Assembly: GCA_025175665.1 (NCBI GenBank)
Contig: JANKKI010000488.1
Location: 558,001 to 622,000 of the forward strand
Length of the DNA: 64,000 nucleotides
Direction: 5' to 3'
Source of the DNA: Cinchona pubescens
Taxonomy: Eukaryota; Streptophyta; Magnoliopsida; Gentianales; Rubiaceae
Part shown: positions 13,131-25,183 of the stretch, one piece after another
How the letters are laid out: the number at the start of each line of letters is the position of its first letter
How positions within the stretch are numbered: position 1 is the first letter of the stretch
Program-made: the position numbers and the translations under genes
Notes under the pieces: model-generated
What the model saw: the letters and a program-made list of their open reading frames with translations, nothing else
Databases searched by the model: none
Told to the model about the DNA's origin: nothing

Positions 13131-13134
13131 TTTA

Positions 13135-13866
13135 GATGGGCTTAATTATATTTTGCCCCAGTAAATAGGGGTTAGCCGTAAATTGTCCCCTATGTTAATT
13201 TTATCTATAAATACCCCCAAGGTTTCACCGGATAAATGCTTGAAATGTTACAACTGTACCTCAATTTTATAGTTGTACTTTGTCATTCTAAAATTAGGGT
13301 GAGTTCCACTTTGTCACCCTAGCTTAATTTTCTAAAAATTGTCCTTCAAAACTTATGATGGTTCATTTTAATTTTTTTAAAACAAAAAAAAACCTTTCTC
13401 CCCTACATGTCTAGTGGTTCGAACCCACGACTTGTAGGAATTCCAGAGTACTTACCACCTAAAATTGCACTTCTTTGTCCGTTCTATCCAATAGTTTTAG
13501 AAAGATTTTTCACCTTTTAGTATTATGTTCATGAATTAATTTGCTATTATATTCTTCACATTCGTATTCATTTTTGACATGTTATCACATACTTGTTTCA
13601 TTATTATTAATTTTATATCTAGAATAAAGTATTTTATTTATTTCGTCACATTCTTTTATTTTTCATAATTTTTTACTTTACTTTTCTATTATTAATAATT
13701 AATTCATCACTTTGTGCTTAAAATTTACATTATTTGAGTAAATACTTTATATTAAATATAAAGAATGATATGCTCTCAATCACTTTCTTTTATACAAATT
13801 AACCATAAAATAAAGTTAGAGTATCAAAGTTGCATTTCATCTTAAAAGGTAGCGAAGTGTAAAAAT
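13135..13866. mobile_element. MITE-like repeat, relative of the one at 27014
   Basis: The left end GGGCTTAATTATATTTTGCC followed by AGTAAATAGGGG closely resembles the left end of the repeat at 27014. The inner AT-rich block (ATATCTAGAATAAAGTATTT and neighbours) matches the 27014 copy in inverted orientation. I cannot find the matching right terminal repeat, so the copy is probably truncated and its right boundary is approximate. A GGTTCGAACCC box at about 13414-13424 resembles a tRNA-derived SINE B box. Confidence 0.5.
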
Positions 13867-14037
13867 AAAATGAAAGGGAAATTATGACATTTCAAATGTC
13901 CTTAGAAACATAAAATCGACAACATAAAATGTTTAAAACAACCCCAAAATATTACGAATCAAAACAGGTCAAAAAATAAAAATAAATAATGCTTCACTAA
14001 ATCACATGATCAAGCCCGCGTTCAGCAGATTCGTAAT

Positions 14038-14073
14038 GTCTCTGGTACACATCTAGATGTGTATAAGAGACAG
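14038..14073. other. Mate-pair junction adapter, one arm corrupted
   Basis: The right arm is an exact AGATGTGTATAAGAGACAG. The left arm reads GTCTCTGGTACACATCT, differing from the mosaic end by the loss of a few bases. This is a likely chimeric junction. Confidence 0.9.
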
Positions 14074-16354
14074 CTCCAAGCCATAGTCATACTATTTTGG
14101 TCCCTTATCTACACATGTACCCCAAATTGGTCTCTTATATATTAGAACAAGGCAATTTAATCCTTCATCTTTCAAAATGTCAGTCAATATATGGGTTTTA
14201 AGGAAAAAATGACAAATTAACGATGAAAAGCCACTTAAATATCGTGTGACTGTTAAAACACAAACATGTTGAGGTTAACCCTAATATTTTGAAAGTTTCT
14301 CGATAAAAACATTAATTTTGCCTCGTCTTCTTCAAACAATCCTCAACTATAAAAATTAATGAATTTGTGTTTAGAAGTCATGTGATTTTTACTTGACATC
14401 TACTGTTAATTTGTTCAACTTTTCAGTTAAAAACACCATACAATATAACAAATATTTTAAAAGATAATAAATTAAATTGACTTATTATTATATTAAAGAT
14501 TACATCGAGAAACACTCTAAAGATGAGGAAACAAAATGGTCTTCCCCGGTTCCAACATATCTAATGAACATCCATCGCAACCTTTTATGGCCAAAACTCT
14601 TGAACGAAGTTTTTGTTCAAAAACTGCGAGACAGGCCCACCATAATGCTGCTTCGTTTTGTCAGTAATAGTGGGAGATAATACACCATTAAATAAAAATT
14701 TTAAGCCAAGGGATGAACTTGATGTGAAGTGTTCTTCTTGCTGTGTGCTCAGGTTCACTTAAACAAAGCCGGAAAGTGTTGAATTTTGAACTAAGATTCA
14801 GTTGGGTACTAAAAAATGTCAGATTTCAATTAAAAGAACATAAGATTGCTGTGGACCCTAATGGGTTAGTAGGTAGGACTGTATTTAAGGAGTAAATAAA
14901 TATAAATAAATTAAATATTTAAATATTAAATTTTGTTTAATTATTTTAACGAATTTAAAATTTTATTTAAATTTAATTTTTTTTATTTTTCAATACGAAT
15001 TCAAATAAAATTTTATTGAATCAAACTCGAATAATTAGTCATTTTTATATATACATTAAAAAATTTTAATTTGTCTAACCGAATTTGAAACGAATGCAGA
15101 AAATTAAAGATAAATAATCTTAAATTCCCATGTACTATGGCCTTTTGATATATAATCACTATATATTTTAAAAATATATCTCAAACTAATATATATTTTG
15201 GATTAAAAATGATAAAAATCATCCAAACTAACTAGTTTAAGTGAAATTACCTCCACACCCTATGTCCAGCTATTATTACATGTATCGCTTCACCCTTAGC
15301 GTACCGTTACTAACAAAACCCACCACGGAAAAAAAAAAAAAAAAACCAAAATCAAAACCGGAACGAAAAATCAACATCTTATCACCTAAAATAACCGTTA
15401 TTGTCTTATTAGCAGACAAAACAAACCTTGGGGGAAAAACAAATGCCACTTCTGGCCATAAAATGCTAGCGTAAAACAAACCAAAAAATTACTAAAACAT
15501 TTTTTTTGGCACAATAATCGGCACTATAAATTCCAAAAACAAAACAAAACAAAACAAAAATTAAAAACATTTCCATCAATTGTATGAAGTACCTAACAAA
15601 CAAATAGTGCTACTAGAGATGAAAATGGGAACCGTTGATTAGGAAATTGACGAGTCAAAACCCAAAAGCAAAGGCCAACAACAAAAACCCCGTGAATCCT
15701 AAGGCCCTGGATATCTCTGCTCGAATCACAGCTGTAAAACTTCAAGAACCACAAAAAAATAATGACAGCATCAAATGGCAATGGATGGTCTAAAATCAAC
15801 CCAGAAGAAAGCCAAAAACCACCGTATGCATAACCAATTTCCAACCAAAGCATATTTCCCATAATAAAATCCACTAGAAAAAGGCTAAAATATCAAATAA
15901 AGAAAAAATATGATGGGCATGGGCGAGGCAGCAGGTGGCTGCAGGGATGGGAGAGAGAAGAAGGGATCACAGGGGAAGGGAAAGGGGAATGGGTGTTGAG
16001 GAGGGGGAGGAGCTGACTGGTAGAGGGTTGTATACTGAAGTAAATTTTTATTTTATTTTTAAATAATAAAGGCATTTTTGTCACAAATTTTGAGAAATTC
16101 AGTTACTTGCTTAGGTTTGGAGCGTGTGTAACTCAAACACCGACAATTTAGATAATTTCTATTACTTTAGTTCAAAATGCATGGTAGTTTAAAATATATT
16201 AAACCTATACATGGGACTATGGCTTGGAGGATATATCCTACATGAAAATTTAAGGTAATTTATCCAAAAATTAATGAACATGAATATCGTTCAAATTTGA
16301 GTTGATTATTGACCAATTTTGAACAAGTCTCTTATCAAATCGACTTCAATTCAA

Positions 16355-16373
16355 AGATGTGTATAAGAGACAG
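16355..16373. other. Mosaic-end adapter half
   Basis: This is an exact AGATGTGTATAAGAGACAG. A second partial piece (GTCTCTTAT) lies at about 16327-16335, so the bases between are probably adapter-spanning read remnants. Confidence 0.88.
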
Positions 16374-16672
16374 ATATTAAATTTGATAAATATACCAACT
16401 AATTACAACGGGTCGGATCCGAGTTTATCCGAAGGAAGTAGGAAGAATGAAAAACATAACCCTTTATGTGAAGATATCCAACTATCAAAGTATGATGAAA
16501 CTTGTCCCAATTACAAGATCGACAAACTTTATTATAAAAAACTAGTGCTAAATGACTTAGTCTATTTGGTTGGGCTGAAAAAAAATTTATGGAAAGTATT
16601 TTTTTAGAAATTTTTTTAAGGTCAAATATCGAAAAATATTTTACAATTTTTCTTTCTATGGTTGAAAATAAC

Positions 16673-16919
16673 TTAGGTTGCATTTGAATGGATAAATTTA
16701 AATTGTATGAAGGATTTGAATGCATGGATTTGAATTGGATGGATTTGAATGACATGAAATTTAGGTAAATTAAAAATTCATTCAGAATTTAACTATTAAA
16801 ATAACACTCTCACTAGTTGATGGATTACAAATCCCCAACTAAATCAATTAACTTATTTGGATAACTTATGATGAAAATCCAAATCAACTCAAATCTTTCC
16901 ATCCGTACACAACATTAAG
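16673..16919. mobile_element. Small MITE-like inverted-repeat element
   Basis: The ends CTTAGGTTGCATTTGAATGG and, on the opposite strand, CTTAATGTTGTGTACGGATGG are imperfect inverted repeats of about 28 bp. The inside carries repeated GGATTTGAATG units. I could not fix a target-site duplication, so the boundaries and class are uncertain. Confidence 0.4.
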
Positions 16920-17411
16920 AAATTTTTAAATGCAAGTTATTTTTCGAATAGTTCAAGAGTGACATTAAATTTCAAATATTTACTTTTATAAGTTCATTTA
17001 CTAAATTCATTTTTATTTTCAATTCTTGTCCATTCATTTTTTTCTCTTCATTTTGGACCCTACAATAATATAACTATTATTTTCATATTTTATCACAAAC
17101 ATTATATTATCATCTAATTTTAAACAAAATCAATCGTTTGTTGGCAATAATTACTTGTGAAATATTTAGAATAGATTGTAAGTCTTTTTAGCTCATATTC
17201 ATAAAATAAAAGACGAAAAATGCTAAAATATTGTGTTTCAAAATATTTTTATTTTGTCAAGCAAACACCAAAAAAAATATGTAAAAAATTAACTTTTTCA
17301 TATAAAATATTTTCTATGGAATACATCCAACCAAACAGGACCCTTAAATGACTTAAAAATTATTTTACTATAACTATGAGCTATATTATTTCATCTATTG
17401 AGAATTATGCT
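16920..17411. other. AT-rich spacer before the LINE
   Basis: No gene, known repeat terminus or structured motif was recognised in this stretch. Confidence 0.5.
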
Positions 17412-19085
17412 AGCAATCAAGTGTATCAAGAATAAATTTTAATATGGTGCTAGTAAGAGATGAAGAAATTAAGGAAATGTGAGAGAGATACTTCCATCAA
17501 TTAATCAATGAAGGCAATAGAGACGATATCATCTTGGGAGAGTTAGATAAGTTTGAGGAGTATAAAAACGTAATGTATTATTTTTGAAGGATTCAGGAAT
17601 CAGAGGTGAATGAAGTTTTGAAGAAGATGAAGAAAAGAAAAGCAGCTGCCCCCGATGATATTCCAATTGAGATATGGAAATGTTTAGGAAAGAAATGCGT
17701 AAGTTATCTTACCAATCTTTTCAATAAAATATTGAAGAGTAGAAAGATGCCAAGACCAATGGAAGAAGAGTTCTTTCACACCCATATTCGAAACAAAGGG
17801 ATATACAAAATTGTGCAAATTATAAAAGTATTAAATTAATGAGCCATATGATAAAATTTTGAAAGAGGGTGATAGAAAGAAGGGTAAGAAACGTAACTAA
17901 GATGTCAAATAATTAGTTTGGTTTCATGCCAGGGAGATCGACTACTGAAACCATACATCTCTTACGGAGATTTATTGAGAAAGTTACGATAAGGAACCCT
18001 TCTTTCTGTCTGATTTTTATACATTTTCTAGCCATGTGTATAAGAATTACTAGTGAATGTAACCAAGTTTTTTTTTTTAAAAAAAGGAGTGGAGTAGCAT
18101 ATATAAAATCAATGTAGGAAATGTATAGAGATGTAGTTACAAGTGTAAGAACACCAGGGAGGCTGACAAAAGAGTTCTTATAAATATAGGTTTACACCAA
18201 GGTTCATTTCTAAATCTTTATCTATTTTCATTAGTCATAGATGAATTTACAAGACACATACAAAAGGGAATACCATCGTGTATGTTGTTTGAATACGACA
18301 TTGTTTTTGAGTAAATGAAACAAAAGATGAAATTAATGTTAAACTCGAGATTTGGGAAGATGTACTTGAGGCAAAAGGGTTTAGACTTAGTAGATCAAAA
18401 ATAGAATATATGGAATTCAAGTTTAGTAAGAATGCACATAGGAATAGAATAGGAGTTAGTATCGGAGATCAAAAGATACCTATAAGTGAAAATTTTAAGT
18501 ATTTAGGTTTAGTTCTTCAGAGTGATGGTGCTATAGATCGAGATGTTATATATCGGATAGAAATGGGTTGGACTAAATAGAGAATGACATTGGGAATATT
18601 ATGCGACCGCAAAATTCCTTTACGACATAATGGTAAATTTTATAGAACAGTAATTAGGCCAGCTGTACTTTATAGGTCTAAATGTTAGGTAGTGAATTAC
18701 ACAAATGAATAAAAGATGAGAGTAGCAGAAATGTGAATGTTAAGATAGATGTGTAGTACACTTGAATGGATAAGATATGCAATGAGTATATTTGTGATAA
18801 GATTGGAGTACCACTATTGATGAGAAGATGAGAGAAACGCGCTTAAGATGATTAAATCATGTGTTAAGATGACTAATAGAAGCGCCCATCAAGCGAGTAG
18901 AATTTAGAAAGAGTAGTCAATAGAAGAGGGTAGGGAAAGATTGAAAAATATTTGGTATGTAACTTGTAAAAAGATATAGCTCATCTAGAAATTAAGGAGG
19001 ATATGGTTCGTGACAGAGCGCAATGGCGTAGTAGGATTTATGCAGCCGACCCTATTTAATGGGAATAAGGGTTAGTTTGTTTGTG
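17412..19085 (+). mobile_element. RTE-type non-LTR retrotransposon (LINE), copy 1, decayed
   Basis: Pieces of a LINE reverse transcriptase are visible in several frames: KMKKRKAAAPDDIPIEIWK near 17618, the NCANYRSIKL-like block near 17812, FMPGRSTTETIHLLRRFIEK near 17920, then blocks corresponding to the palm and thumb up to about 18560, and the 3' terminal QWRSRIYAADP-like coding block. It ends in a GGGAATAAGGGTTAGTTTGTTTGT tail typical of plant RTE elements. Stops and indels break the frame throughout. It is 5'-truncated, starting within the polymerase region, and is closely related to the copy at 60069-61889 on the other strand. No target duplication was identified for this copy. Confidence 0.85.
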
Positions 19086-19345
19086 TTATATGATCGTTTT
19101 ACATATTATTCATCATCAATTCAAAAAATTTAAGTTCCAAAACTTTTCTTAACAAATTTTCTCATTATAAAATAAACTCGAACCAAATAAAAATTTGTAA
19201 TTAGTTGGTGAATTTATCAAATTTAATATAAAATTCAATATTCATTGATTTTTTTATCGTGTCACTTATAATTTTACCAGAATCTATTAAACAAGGTAGA
19301 GTCTTCCTTAGTTTTTATATAAACTATGCTTCAAACTATTTCTAC

Positions 19346-19546
19346 TCTATATATATGTGTGTGTGTGTGTGTACACACACATACATGTATGTATACATAT
19401 ACATACATACATGTATGTATGTATGGATATGTATATATATATACATGTATGTGTGTGTGTATATATATATATACACACACATTACATATGTAATGTATGT
19501 ATATATATCTGTCTCTTATAGAACATCTAGATGTGTATAACACAGG

Positions 19547-19584
<38 letters not shown>

Positions 19585-19586
19585 CC
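19346..19586. repeat. Compound GT/CATA/AT microsatellite with adapter
   Basis: Alternating purine-pyrimidine runs (GT, ACAC, ATGTATGT, TATATA) fill 19346-19508. A corrupted adapter palindrome follows at 19509-19546. Then a 42-bp palindrome at 19545-19586 consists of GGACAA, an AT run and TTGTCC. Such sequence is prone to slippage and misassembly. Confidence 0.85.
19509..19546. other. Corrupted mate-pair junction adapter
   Basis: Both arms of the junction adapter are recognisable around ACATCTAGATGTGTATAA, with an inserted GA in the left arm and CACAGG in place of GAGACAG at the right. Confidence 0.88.
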
Positions 19587-20157
19587 AGTTATGAAGCTTA
19601 CTTTATTATTAAAAAGGGAAAGGGCTTTTTCATTTTCAGCTAGTGCACAGGAATGCACTTCTGTTATCCCTTTACTATCATTCCCTTATCTAAACTAGAT
19701 TAGCGGGCATTCTTTCTATTCTTAGTCAAATAGGGGGTGGGTTTGAACATAGCTTGATTATTTTTAGATAATAGTAGATAGAAACAATTTAAGAGTCCAG
19801 CCTTAAAATACATGCAAAGCTAAGCGCATTGAAAAGCGCACTATAAGGCTTTGCTTTCAAAGAACTTATTTCGTTTTTATCACCAAGAGCGGAAGAGAGG
19901 TTACCGTACATACAAGAGTTTTCCAATTCTTACAGAAGCTCTTTCTTACCAATCAAGTAGTACTTTTCGTTTTTGTTTGAATAATCCATTCTCATTATCT
20001 TTCATAACTCAAGCAAGCAATTTGCATGAAGAAAATAAAGTGTTTAATTTCCTCTCCTTTCCTTAAAGTCGAGTTCAATTACATCGATCCTAAAGTTATG
20101 TTTTTCAGTACTGGGATTGAAGTCAACTACTTTTGAGTTGCTCTTTTCCAAAGCCTT
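19587..20157. other. Unassigned segment, composition unlike its neighbours
   Basis: This stretch is less AT-rich than its flanks. It has phrases such as GCGCATTGAAAAGCGCACTA at about 19826-19845 that recall plant mitochondrial intergenic DNA. I cannot name a gene in it; an open frame at 19851-20066 is unrecognised. A nuclear copy of mitochondrial DNA is one possibility, but it is only a suspicion. Confidence 0.3.
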
Positions 20158-20213
20158 ATGTACATATATACATACATACATACATATATACATGCACACA
20201 CACACACATATCT
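20158..20213. repeat. TACA/CA microsatellite
   Basis: Alternating TA/CA units (TACATATATACATACATACA, then a CA run) lie directly before the start of the pararetroviral movement-protein-like coding remnant. Confidence 0.7.
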
Positions 20214-20219
20214 ATCATT

Positions 20220-20886
20220 ATTCTCACCACAATCTTCAGCTCATCATAGGAGAAATAGTTACAAATTTATACATATAGGATGTGTTCAAGTTGCTATCAA
20301 ACCTTTAACTGAGATTAGGATTAGATGTTCCAATATTACTATGTCTATAGGATTAAGACATCTAAAATTTTCAAATTTTTTATTAGCAGTACTAGAATCA
20401 AATTTAGAAAATGGTCCAATATATTTTAATTGTAATCCAAAATTTTCATTATATTTAAATAATTCAAATGTTCTAGCAACATTTAACCTTAAATATTCAA
20501 ACTAAAAATGTTGGATTTACTGATAATTCAAGACCATTAGTTCTTGTTTACAAAATATATTACAAATAACTAAAACTACGGTTAATCCAAGCTACAAAAT
20601 ATTCTCCTAGAATAGAAACATTTTTATTTGAAGCAAATTTAAATTATTCAGATGTACATAATCCAAAAAGATTAGAATGGGATAAAATTACAAATTCTTC
20701 AAGATGGAATTTTTTTCATATAATTCCGGCTAAATCAATTCCTAGTATTTCCAATATAGTACAATTTTCAGATAGCTCAGTTAAAATACAATTATATAGA
20801 CCATCTACTTTTGCCCCCGGGAGGGTATCTACCTCATCAATTCCAATCACTATTTGTGAAAAAGCAGATGAAAATGACAAAGATGC
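20220..20886 (+). pseudogene. Movement-protein-like remnant, N-terminal part
   Basis: An open stretch to about 20503 resembles the core of the caulimovirid 30K movement protein, the family that carries virus through plasmodesmata (RNSYKFIHIGCVQVAIKPL and the following NGPIYFNC block). The frame breaks at 20503. Homologous sequence continues in other frames to the insertion point at 20886, and the remainder resumes at 22019 after the solo LTR. Confidence 0.75.
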
Positions 20887-22018
20887 TGTAGGCCCAAAAG
20901 CAACCTAAGAGGGGGGGGGGTGAATTAGGTTGTCTCAAAAAAAAAAAAATCTTTTGAGGCGCTTAATGAAAATGCAAACTTTGTGCAACAAATGAATACT
21001 TAAGCATAAATGATCAAAGATAAATATTTAACAATCAAAGCTTAAAGAACAAATAAAAGATTGAGATATAGAATATCAAACCAAACTCCCAAACTTCTCA
21101 ACATTGGAGTACATCCACTAGTAGTGCCTCTTCAAAGAATGTGTGGTAATAACCTTCTTGTACACAAAGTAGGCTCACCCTTGCACCAACTAAGTCCCTC
21201 TAGTTGAGCCAAAGGGTTTTACACTACAACCTCACTTTTGTACACTTGTTATCCCTCCACTCTTACACTTGAAGATCACTCACTAGTCTACTTTTACTCA
21301 CACCAATTCCCTCTAATTGAGCCAAGAGAGGGACTATACTACCCAAACCAATATAACCAACAATATTTTAGCATATTTCTCCCCAAATAGCTCTTACAAG
21401 TGTTTGTATTGAATGTGGTAGTTTTTCCCATCATTTGGATGACCTTAGGTTATTTATAGATGAAAGATGTGCTGAAATTTGAGCTCTAACGGTAAAAAAA
21501 CTAGCTGTTAAAAAATTAGCCATTAGGGGTTCGGACGGTCATATGCGTCCTATAGCTTGATGAACAGTGTCTCAAATGGTCATATGCGTCCTACAGCTTG
21601 ATGAACAGTGTCTTGGACGGTCATATGCGTCCTACAGTTTTGATAGAAAATTTCTTCATTTTGAGCTCATTTCTTCGGACGGTCTTCAACGTCCGATTCT
21701 TTTGTCTTTTGAATTCCTTGTCTTGGATGGTCTTTTGCGTGCGAAGCACTTTTTTCGGACGGTTATCTAGTCCGAAAGATGTGTTCTTCTTCGGTGTTGT
21801 TTGGTCATGTTTCGGACACTCCCTTGCGTCCGAGCTCATTTCTTTCGAAACGCTATTCATCGTCCGTAAGGTGTTATTCAACTTTTGGTTATTTTTCTTG
21901 ATTGTGTTCGGATGATCATTTTCGTTCGAACCTTCCTATTTTTTTGCACACTTGTTTTCAAGCCGTTAGTACGATTTGGTTATCATCAAAACATGATTAT
22001 CATAATTGGGATCCAACA
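20887..22018. mobile_element. Solo LTR inserted in the pararetrovirus
   Basis: The 1132-bp insertion starts TGTAGGCCC and ends GGATCCAACA. It is flanked by an exact 5-bp direct repeat GATGC (20882-20886 and 22019-22023), the length typical of LTR-element integrases. Both ends are those of the LTRs at 46218-47184 and 49302-50251 (AAGCAACCTAAGAGGGGGG near the left end, TCATCAAAACATGATTA near the right), so it is the same family. No internal region remains, as expected after recombination between two LTRs. The insertion post-dates the viral integration. Confidence 0.93.
21537..21655. repeat. 41-bp tandem repeat within the solo LTR
   Basis: Units starting at 21537, 21578 and 21619 each begin GGTCATATGCGTCCTA, a period of exactly 41 bp for nearly three copies. 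Further degenerate GGACGGTC and GCGTCC pairs continue to about 21920. The same GGACG/CGTCC motif fills the right half of the other two LTRs of this family. Confidence 0.85.
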
Positions 22019-22180
22019 GATGCTTCTAGTAACATAGAAATACATAATCTAGATTTTACTCCAAACATTCCTAAATCTATATATCAAAGTATAGAAACTT
22101 TTACTAGTCCTCCTGCTTTATCAACAAGTCTCAAATGCATTTTGATGAACAAGTTTTAATGATTTCTTCATAATTTAATT
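22019..22180 (+). pseudogene. Movement-protein-like remnant, C-terminal part
   Basis: After the duplicated GATGC the coding resemblance resumes at once (SSNIEIHNLDF), continuing the module interrupted at 20886. It then runs into a region of stops and frameshifts leading to the capsid module. Confidence 0.6.
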
Positions 22181-22199
22181 TAGATAAAGATTTATTAAG

Positions 22200-24240
22200 A
22201 AAATATTTTTGTAGTGAAGAAAATAGTAAAAACGAAAGTGGTTCTTTGAAAAAATTGATGATGATCAGCAAAAAGAAATTAGAGAACAATATTATAAAGA
22301 TTTAGAAAGAGTAAAATTAAATATAGATTTCTTTAAATGGTTTGATATTTATTAAATAGTAATAAGCAAATAGATAATCCTTTTATTAAGTCATATTTAG
22401 GAATTACTTAAAAAGAATGGACGGCATCATTTTCTCAAAAAGTTAACTCTCCTCATCCTTGTGTAGAAGAAATATTATTACAACATCCCATTTTAAAATA
22501 AGTGATCCTAATACTCCAGAAAAAAATCTAACAATAAAAGATTTAGCTAAAATATATAAACAAAATAATTACACAAATCAAATATTAAATACAATGTCTT
22601 TTCATCTTATAGAAATAAAAAAAAAAGAAATTAAAACTCCTATAAGTGTTCAATCTTCTTTTCAAAACTTCCAGATCTTTCTTCAAATCATACCTGTATT
22701 TAAACCTTTCAAATTACTAGAAAAAAAAAAATACTCCTTGATTAAATAAAGATAAAAAGTTAATAGATGAAATAGTAGAAAAATTAAAAAGTTTACAAGT
22801 AGATCAAAATTCTAAAAAGGATGAAAAACTAAAAAAATCAAGTTGCAATCATAACTCAAGAAGTCAAAATTTAGATAAGGAAAAAATCCAAATAAATAAA
22901 ATTACTAAAGGTGGTATTAAAAATGATAGAATGCCATATAAAAAGAATTTTTATTTAAGACCTTCTTTTTCAGATATGCAATTTGAAGAAAGACATACTA
23001 TATCTTTATCTCAATATAATGGTGAAGGAATTTGTGAGTGGAATCTTGATGGTCAAACAAATCATCAAATGTATAATACTATTCAAGAAATGGGAATGTG
23101 TGCTACTGCCTACAAAGCAAAGGGTAATACAGATCACCAAAGTACAAATCTTTTAATTACAGGATTTACAGGTAGTTTAAAAGGTTGGTGGGAGAATTAT
23201 TTAACTAAAAATGAAAGAAATTATATACAAACACCAATGAAAAATGTAGTTCCAATGATAACAGAATCAGTAGGAATTAATAATCAAATAATAACAACTC
23301 AAAATACTCAACTTGCTAGTACTAGTGGAGTTGAAGATGCAGTTCCAACATTATTATATGCAATAACTAATTGTTTCATTTTATTGGTGAATCTCAAAAC
23401 TTTCAAGAAAGAAATTTAGAAATATTAGCAAATCTTACTTGTCCAAAATTACATGATTTTAGATTGTATAAAAATGTTTGTCTTAATAAAGTATTTCTTA
23501 GAACAGATTGGAATCATGCTTATTGGAAAGAAAGATTTATAGTTGGACTACCAAAATTATTTGCAGAAAAGTTAAGATAAAAAAAGAGATAAATATAATA
23601 GAGAAATACCTTATGCTAAACTTATGGAGATTTAATCAAGTATGTCATTGCAGAAGTTTTAGTGTTATGTATAGATTCAAAACTTAAAAGTCAACTTAAA
23701 AGAGACCATAAACAAACTAAGAAAGAACTAGGTTTATTTTGTAAAGATTTTGGATTTGAAAAACTATCTCCTCCATCTAGTAAAATTAAACATTCTAAAA
23801 AATATTCAAAGTCTAAAACAAATTATGGATCTAAGTCTTTTTTTACTCTTTTTCTTATAATAAATTTACATATTCTAAAAATTTATCTCTCAAAATATAA
23901 GTCTAAAACATCTCCTTATTCAAAAACTAAATCATCAAAACTTAGTAAAAAAATCCAAATCTTCATCAGTTTCTAATCTAGTATGTTGGAAATGTGGTAT
24001 AGCAGGACATACTACAAAATTTGGTGATGCCAGAAAAAGAATATCTTTATTAGAACAAAAAGAAGAAACTAAAGAAAAAATATTAAATATATTAAATGAA
24101 GAAGCTCAGAAGAAAGCACTTCTGAAGAAGAAATAGAAGATATTAATGTCATTCAAGAAGAATCATCTGAATATGAAGAAGATGAATCTGAGCATTCTGG
24201 TTGCGGATGTGTAGGAGTTTGCTCATATTCTTATTAGTCT
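22200..24240 (+). pseudogene. Capsid/gag-like remnant with zinc knuckle
   Basis: The longest open part (22931-23419, 162 codons) contains a block around TAYKAKGNTDHQSTN and FTGSLKGWWENYLT, the conserved core of caulimovirid and related capsid domains. The next frame (23371-23580) continues with a conserved WNHAYWKERFI-like block. A CCHC zinc knuckle follows at about 23980-24030 (CWKCGIAGH), but its fourth cysteine position is glycine. A glutamate- and serine-rich acidic segment ends the module at about 24240. At least three frameshifts separate these pieces. Confidence 0.75.
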
Positions 24241-24595
24241 ATTAATGTTATTTCAAGTCAAAATAATTTTTTTTTTATTTGATAGACAAAATAGAAGATG
24301 CTGAAAAAAAAAAAAGAATATTTATTCAAATTAAGGGATATAGTAATCCAAGCAGATTTTACCCCAAGTAGAACCTTTTAATCTTCAAGAAATATTTAAT
24401 AGGTTTAAAAAACCTTTAGAAATTTCTATTCAAGATTTACAGGCTAAAATAAACCAAACTAAATATATATATATGTCTCTTTTACAATCAAAATGTGCTC
24501 AAAATGATAAAATTTTCTGTTTTATTGGTAGGATTACAATATGAAGTCCAAGAAAACCACAAATCTCTACTTCGTTCAAGAAAATATAGAAAAAC

Positions 24596-24622
24596 CTGTC
24601 TCTTATACACATCTAGAATGTG
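24596..24622. other. Adapter palindrome, right arm truncated
   Basis: An exact CTGTCTCTTATACACATCT is followed by AGAATGTG. It lies in the linker just before the viral protease-like block, so up to several hundred bases could be missing or misjoined at this point. Confidence 0.92.
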
Positions 24623-24629
24623 TAAATTT

Positions 24630-25023
24630 CAAAAATGGTATGTTCCTATCAATCTTAATATTAAAAGAGAATTTGTAAATTTAATAGCTTTAATAGATTC
24701 AGGAGCTAAACAAAACTATATTAGTCAAGGATTAATTCCAACTAAATATTATGAAAGAACATCAAAAAAATTATTTTTCTGCAAGTGACGAACAATTAGA
24801 TATTAAATATAAATTATGTGAAGCACTTATTTGTAATCAAAATATATGTTTTAGAAATTCATTTATTGTAATTAATAATTTAGACCAAGATGTTATTCTA
24901 GGAACACTTTTTATTACTCAAATATATCCATTTCTAACTGACGAAGAAGGAATAAGAACTGAAATATATGGTCATAGTTCTTCATTTTCCCTTTATCCAT
25001 TCCCCAACTTCCAAAGATGTTAG
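24630..25023 (+). pseudogene. Retroviral-type aspartic protease remnant
   Basis: The block LIDSGAKQNYI at about 24688-24720 is the D-[ST]-G active-site signature of pepsin-like viral proteases, followed by an ILGTLFITQ-like block near 24895-24920 that fits the second half of the fold. The frame shifts once near 24770. In caulimovirids this enzyme cuts the polyprotein. Confidence 0.7.
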
Positions 25024-25164
25024 TTTATTAAAAAATATACAATTTCTCAAATAAATTTTATTCATTTCTTTAAATAATTTTATAGAAATAATTAAAAGAC
25101 ATTCGACAAATTGATATTAAAAAACAAATTAAGTTTTTAATATTTTATAAATTATGAAACATTT

Positions 25165-25183
25165 AGATGTGTATAAGAGACAG
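25165..25183. other. Mosaic-end adapter half
   Basis: This is an exact AGATGTGTATAAGAGACAG between the protease and reverse-transcriptase remnants. A second, corrupted palindrome lies at 25269-25293. Confidence 0.88.

Larger units (their letters stand above)
13870..16670. other. Gene-poor AT-rich spacer
   Basis: I recognise no gene here. The stretch holds a near-complete adapter palindrome at 14038-14073, a very AT-rich block at 14880-15240, a run of 17 A at about 15329-15345 and a CAAAA microsatellite at about 15537-15557. An adapter half lies at 16355-16373. A minus-strand open frame at 15593-15874 (93 codons, hydrophobic) matches nothing I know. Confidence 0.5.

Noticed and set aside
13400..13450. 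tRNA gene suggested by the GGTTCGAACCC box
   Set aside because: No A box, acceptor stem or cloverleaf could be drawn; at best it is a SINE-derived B box.
15593..15874. Minus-strand hydrophobic frame of 93 codons as a membrane protein gene
   Set aside because: I find no family resemblance or splice context, and the region is otherwise gene-free. Left as unassigned.
19353..19508. CRISPR-like or regulatory repeat array
   Set aside because: The units are simple dinucleotide and tetranucleotide microsatellite repeats, in a eukaryotic nuclear context.
19259..19543. Tyr/Ile/Val/Cys-rich frames on both strands
   Set aside because: These are translations of the GT/AT microsatellite and adapter.
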